NCBI GenBank assembly: GCA_965249895.1
Contig: CBDFNC010000005.1
Location: 2,356,001-2,420,000, forward strand
DNA: 64,000 bases
From: CBDFNC01 sp965249895
GTDB lineage: Bacteria > Pseudomonadota > Gammaproteobacteria > Enterobacterales > CBDFNC01
Direction: 5' to 3'
The notes beneath the pieces are model-generated. The model worked only from the letters and a program-made list of their open reading frames with translations, was not told the DNA's origin and searched no databases. A program made the translations under genes and the position numbers. Each line of letters starts with the position of its first letter. The first letter of the stretch is position 1. This document shows, piece by piece, positions 59,997-64,000 of the stretch.

Positions 59997-62900
59997 TTAA
60001 CCCACCTGGTTCAAGATGGCGCTCTCTGGCAGTTGCGTGGCGTCATCCACGTTCTCCAGCTCGGCAACCTTGACCAGTCCGCCGCCATCCTCACCCGCAG
60101 CGGTATCCGCATCATAATAGATGTGGGTATTACCATCACTGGTGGAAATAGCAAACACAGCGCTACCGCTATGCTCACCAGACTGAGTGAGCGCCGCTTC
60201 CAGTTCATCCAGGTTGCCGGTTTCACCCAGCCCCAAGGTAAACTGACCGGCATCGAAGTCCAGCTTATAGATATCGGCATCCGCCTGAGCAGCAAGCTTG
60301 CTCAGGGTGGTATCGACATCCGTAACAAAACCTTGGGTTGCTGTTTCCAGCGGAGCAGTTAAGCCCAAACCGCCAAAACCACTGCTGTTAAATACCAGGG
60401 TATCCTGTACAGCAGAGAAATCGGTGATCACATCAACACCCTGGCTTGCCGCTTCGAAGACAAAGCGATCTGCACCGTTACCACCGGTCAGAATATCATT
60501 ACCCCCCAGTCCGGCAATAATATCCGCACCTGCACCGCCAATCAGCACATCGTCACCTGACGTCGCCACATCATCATTGCTGATTAATGCAACGGCAGAG
60601 CCGTGTCCTTCTTTTATCCCGGTATTGTCGGCAGTGGCAAACAGCTCCACACGGAAGCCTTCCGCTGACTCTATGTGCACATCACCCTGCACATTAATGG
60701 TCAGCTCCTGTGTCGCCTGTTCGCCGGTAAATGTCAGCACGCCGGACGGCAATTTACCGCTGACAAAGTCTTCTGCTTGTGCCGGGTTGTCGCCGTTAGC
60801 CACTACACGCCAGGAGACCTGGGATGCGGTGGCGAGATCACCAGAACGCTCTACGCTAAAGCTGAAGGCCGTCGGATCCGATTGCCCTTCCGCCAACTGC
60901 GGCGTATTGGCCTTGATGGCGTACTCGGAGTCATCGTTTCTGATAAGACCTTGTGCCGTTGGGGTAACCAAGGACGCCCCTACAGGCTGGCTCAAAGAAA
61001 CGGTAAAACCTTCATCATTGGCAATCAGCGCGTCACCCAAAACAGTCACAGTTATCAACTGACTGGCTTGATTGGCGCCGAAGTTTACTCTGCCAGACGG
61101 AAGTACACCGCCTAGGAAGTCTTTCTCATCGGCAAAATAGGTGTTGCTACCGGCAACACTCCAATCCACGCTGGATTCACCAGTGAGATCACCGCTGCGA
61201 ATTACCTCAAAGGTAAATTCGGTCTGAGTCCCTTGCGCCCCTTCCTTTTGATCAGCCGACTTGGTCTCGATCGCAAGGCCGGTATCATCGTCTTTCAGTG
61301 CACTGCCGGCGGTACCTTGCAGTACGTCGCCTGTGCTTGGTTTACTCAATACCACATCGAAGCTTTCAGTCAGTTCAGCCTGGTTATCGCCAAAAGTGGA
61401 AACCACTATGGTTTTACTGGTTTCACCAACATCGAAACTAACAACTCCGGACGGCAGGTAACCGCCAAAATCCAGTGCCTGGGCAGGGTTGACACCTGAT
61501 GGTTGCACCTGCCACTCCACACTTGATAGCTCAGTGGTATTGCCAGCTCGGGTAACTGTAAAGCTGAAGTTGGTTTTCTCCCCGTCGCCGGCTTCCATCA
61601 GCTCACTTTGATCTGCGCCGATGAAATAAATCGCATCATCGTTGCTGATCACTGCCGAAGCAGATCCTGTCACTATGCTGGAGCCAAAGGAGGCGTTGCT
61701 CAGCTGTACAGCAAAACCTTCGTCGTATTCCCCTTGTTGATCACCTTTCACGCCTATGCTCACTAGCTTGAATGCTTCGCCATCGGCAAAATTCACACTG
61801 CCTGAGGTAAGGTCAAAATCACTGGCGTCAGCCATATGCTCACCCAAACCAGAGATGTTCCAGTCGACGCTGGCTTCTCCCTGCTGGCTGCCTGTGCGAT
61901 CGATACGGAAGCTAAACTCGGTCAAACCTGCGCTCCCTTCGTCTTTAACCGCATCCATAGAGGTAATGCTGAAACTGTCGTCATCGTTTCGAATCATACC
62001 CGCCTGGCTGGCTGCCGGAATATCGGCATGCTTAGAAGGGTTAGATAACACCAGATTAAAGCTTTCGTCGCCTTCATCCAGTCCGTCCGGCTTGACGTTC
62101 AGGGTTATAAACTGCTCTGTATCCCCAGGTTCAAAGGTTACTGTACCGCTAATGTCGCCGTTAAAGTCTGCCGCATCCACAGCGCCAGTTAGCGCCCAGT
62201 CGGCTGTGGTGGTAACCGAGGTATCTCCGCTGCGCACAACTTTATAAACAAACTGGCCGCCGCTGATATCACCCTCAAACTGAGTATCTGTGACTACCAT
62301 CAGGGACAAGTCCACATCATCGTTTTGAATGCTGCCCTGCGCCGTGTTTTGCGCAAGATTGATATTGCTGCCGGCGCCCGGGTTGTAAAGCTCAACCGTG
62401 AACGACTCGTCCAGTTCGACCAGGCGGTCGGCCAGTACATCAATCGACAATACCTGACTGGCGATACCATCGCTAAAGTTCAGCACGCCACTGTCGGCGC
62501 CAAAGTCATCTGCTGTAGTTGCAGAGTCCGGCGTGACAATACGCCAGCCTACGCTGGATTTACCATCCAGGCTGCCTTCCCGGTTAACTGTAAAGGTGTA
62601 AGGTGCGTTGCCTTCGGCTTTCACAGCGTCCGTTGCTGTGATGCTGAAGATATCATCATCATTGGTTATCACCGCATTTACGCTGGCCACTTTCAGGTTG
62701 TCAGCATCGATACCGTCAGGGTTGGTGATTCTCACGGTAAATTGCTCGTCCAGCTCAAGTGCGCTGTCGGCGGCCACTTTGACCTCAAACCGGGTGCTGG
62801 CTTCGCCGCTGTTCAGGTTGACTGCTCCCGAAGGCAGGAAGCCGGTAATAAAGTCATCGGCGGTGGCGGCATTGGCGCCACTACCGGCAACACTCCAATC

Positions 62901-64000
62901 TATGCTGGCGTCTCCTAAAACGCCGCCCTCACGAGTCACCTCAAAGGTATAAATAGTTTCGCCGCTATCACCTTCAATTTGACTGGCACTGGAAACTAAA
63001 GACAAGCTCCAGTCACTGTCGTCCGACAAAACCTTAGTTGTTGCCGTGTCCTTCACCAGCACCGAGCCGGCAAAACCGTTACTTAGGGTTACAGTCAGGT
63101 TTTCGTCGTTTTCAACAAGCAGATCGCCCTTCACTTGTACGGTTATGGTTTTTTCCAAGTCACCTTGAGTGAAGTCGAGCTGGCCGGAAGGCAGGATACC
63201 GCCCACAAAGTCGGCGGCATTAACGCCAGTATCGCTGACGGCCCAGTCCACCGTACCCGCAAGATCTGTATTACCGCTTCTGACCACTTTGAAGGACAGC
63301 TCTGTTACTGTCGACTCAGTGCCTTCGGCTTTTTCCACGATCACAGGTTCAATGCTCAACGAGGCTTCATCTTCGATGATGCTGGCCGATACTGAACCTG
63401 TGCCAATGTGGGTATCGTTCGGTGCTGAAATGGTCACTTCAAACTGCTCCAGCGCAGCATCGCTTAACTTATCTTCGGCGACCTTGACACGCACTGTGTG
63501 TTCGGTCTCATCAGGAGCAAAGGTGACTGTGCCGGTGATCGCTTCAAAATCAGCGGAATTAGTCGGGTCTGCGCCAGTACCGTTTACATTCCAGGTGACG
63601 ATCTGGGTACCGGACAAGTTACCTTCACGAGTGACTTTAAACTCAAAGTAGCTATTGTCCGCCGATGTATTACCCTCGTTGAGAGAAGTTTCTGTCAACG
63701 CACTCAGGTTAAACTCAACATCATCTGTTTGCACTGTCCCGGATGCAGCTTCCTCACCCGCCTTCAAACTTGCTCCGGCACCCGGATTACTCAGGGTGAC
63801 TGTGAAGCCTTCATTTAGCTCAGGCAGGGTATCAGCCTTCACAGGCACTGTGATCACGGCGTTGGCTTCGCCGGCTTTGATCACCACGGTACCATGGGGT
63901 AACTGGTCGCCAAAACCGCTAAAGTCGCCGGCATCCACCTGATTAGTACCGGCGCCGCTGATTGTCCATTCAGCTGAAACAGCGGTATCCAGGTTACCTG
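59997..64000 (-). CDS. Giant Calx-beta repeat RTX protein (5' end outside the window)
   Basis: The last 1,334 residues of a much longer secreted protein; the frame is open to the window edge. About ten tandem Calx-beta modules of ~100 residues are visible, each with a start such as FSITATDAVKAEG, a TVDWAVSDTG-like strand, a DFVGGILPSGQLDF-like turn, and an end such as DESFTVELYNPGAGSNINL. They are followed by RTX nonapeptides at about 60460-60560 (GGAGADIIAGLGGNDILTGG) and a ~150-residue C-terminal secretion region. Calx-beta and RTX parts bind Ca2+ and would fold outside the cell. Probable adhesin or surface protein exported by the linked type I system. Confidence 0.92.
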   Translation of the reverse strand, partial: GNLDTAVSAEWTISGAGTNQVDAGDFSGFGDQLPHGTVVIKAGEANAVITVPVKADTLPELNEGFTVTLSNPGAGASLKAGEEAASGTVQTDDVEFNLSALTETSLNEGNTSADNSYFEFKVTREGNLSGTQIVTWNVNGTGADPTNSADFEAITGTVTFAPDETEHTVRVKVAEDKLSDAALEQFEVTISAPNDTHIGTGSVSASIIEDEASLSIEPVIVEKAEGTESTVTELSFKVVRSGNTDLAGTVDWAVSDTGVNAADFVGGILPSGQLDFTQGDLEKTITVQVKGDLLVENDENLTVTLSNGFAGSVLVKDTATTKVLSDDSDWSLSLVSSASQIEGDSGETIYTFEVTREGGVLGDASIDWSVAGSGANAATADDFITGFLPSGAVNLNSGEASTRFEVKVAADSALELDEQFTVRITNPDGIDADNLKVASVNAVITNDDDIFSITATDAVKAEGNAPYTFTVNREGSLDGKSSVGWRIVTPDSATTADDFGADSGVLNFSDGIASQVLSIDVLADRLVELDESFTVELYNPGAGSNINLAQNTAQGSIQNDDVDLSLMVVTDTQFEGDISGGQFVYKVVRSGDTSVTTTADWALTGAVDAADFNGDISGTVTFEPGDTEQFITLNVKPDGLDEGDESFNLVLSNPSKHADIPAASQAGMIRNDDDSFSITSMDAVKDEGSAGLTEFSFRIDRTGSQQGEASVDWNISGLGEHMADASDFDLTSGSVNFADGEAFKLVSIGVKGDQQGEYDEGFAVQLSNASFGSSIVTGSASAVISNDDAIYFIGADQSELMEAGDGEKTNFSFTVTRAGNTTELSSVEWQVQPSGVNPAQALDFGGYLPSGVVSFDVGETSKTIVVSTFGDNQAELTESFDVVLSKPSTGDVLQGTAGSALKDDDTGLAIETKSADQKEGAQGTQTEFTFEVIRSGDLTGESSVDWSVAGSNTYFADEKDFLGGVLPSGRVNFGANQASQLITVTVLGDALIANDEGFTVSLSQPVGASLVTPTAQGLIRNDDSEYAIKANTPQLAEGQSDPTAFSFSVERSGDLATASQVSWRVVANGDNPAQAEDFVSGKLPSGVLTFTGEQATQELTINVQGDVHIESAEGFRVELFATADNTGIKEGHGSAVALISNDDVATSGDDVLIGGAGADIIAGLGGNDILTGGNGADRFVFEAASQGVDVITDFSAVQDTLVFNSSGFGGLGLTAPLETATQGFVTDVDTTLSKLAAQADADIYKLDFDAGQFTLGLGETGNLDELEAALTQSGEHSGSAVFAISTSDGNTHIYYDADTAAGEDGGGLVKVAELENVDDATQLPESAILNQVG

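Noticed and set aside
60033..63942. Many plus-strand ORFs of 70-250 codons opposite the Calx-beta gene
   Set aside because: They are antisense shadows of a long, repetitive, GC-rich coding frame; none has a ribosome site or recognisable motif.
1..64000. tRNA, rRNA, CRISPR array, integrase or toxin-antitoxin pair
   Set aside because: Looked for and none was recognised by eye; a covariance-model scan would be needed to exclude small RNAs.

Overview
The window reads as chromosomal DNA of a marine gammaproteobacterium of the Alteromonadales/Colwelliaceae type (inference). The grounds are: a guanosine kinase Gsk close to the enterobacterial protein; DUF3581 and DUF2860 proteins, families I associate with Alteromonadales and Vibrionales; abundant Cache/HBM chemoreceptors, GGDEF/EAL proteins and periplasmic solute-binding proteins; a TRAP transporter; poly-hydroxybutyrate genes; and two families of about 265-bp MITE-like repeats. 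No rRNA, tRNA, CRISPR array or intact insertion sequence was seen. Relics are frequent.

Layout. 0-8.5 kb: a siderophore-uptake locus (two YbtP/YbtQ-type ABC exporter-fold proteins, a FyuA-like TonB receptor, a divergent RhtX/FptX-type MFS permease, a PchR/YbtA-type AraC regulator with a good Fur box at its start). 8.8-12.4 kb: a PcaC-like decarboxylase-family protein, 3-hydroxybutyrate dehydrogenase, an isolated C-terminal FabV-type reductase fragment and a YdiF-type CoA-transferase. 12.7-19.4 kb: alpha/beta hydrolase, broken histidine kinase, GGDEF protein, LysR regulator, TonB-receptor relic, MATE pump. 19.8-21.7 kb: phaB-phaA. 22-29 kb: a DUF3581 protein, a chemoreceptor, gsk, a DUF502 gene broken at a repeat junction and a YdcF-family protein. 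29.5-35.1 kb: a NarL-type two-component system beside a divergent DctPQM TRAP transporter. 35.5-47.4 kb: a sensory district with one GGDEF-EAL protein, one HBM-type chemoreceptor, one histidine kinase, and four SBP_bac_3 proteins that have no ABC permease or ATPase near them.

47.5-53.9 kb holds the most interesting unit. A 22-residue peptide gene ending in Cys-Gly is followed by a tight hairpin, a PqqD/RRE-like small protein, a haem-oxygenase-like di-metal oxidase (HDO/PqqC fold), a PLP class V aminotransferase-fold enzyme and an MFS exporter. A wrecked MocR-type regulator lies just upstream. This looks like a compact RiPP (ribosomally made, modified peptide) pathway whose enzyme set I do not recognise as a described class. 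The RRE and oxidase frames are continuous except for one TGA codon.

54-64 kb: a DUF2860 outer-membrane protein, a DUF2141 protein with a small lipoprotein, a GNAT gene split by a Tn5/IS50-type relic, and a type I secretion operon on the minus strand. That operon holds the 3' 4 kb of a giant Calx-beta/RTX protein, an ABC exporter with unusual ATPase motifs, and an HlyD-type adaptor.

Two genes (the response regulator at 29.5 kb and the chemoreceptor at 39.6 kb) carry a decayed direct duplicate of their own translation-start region just upstream.
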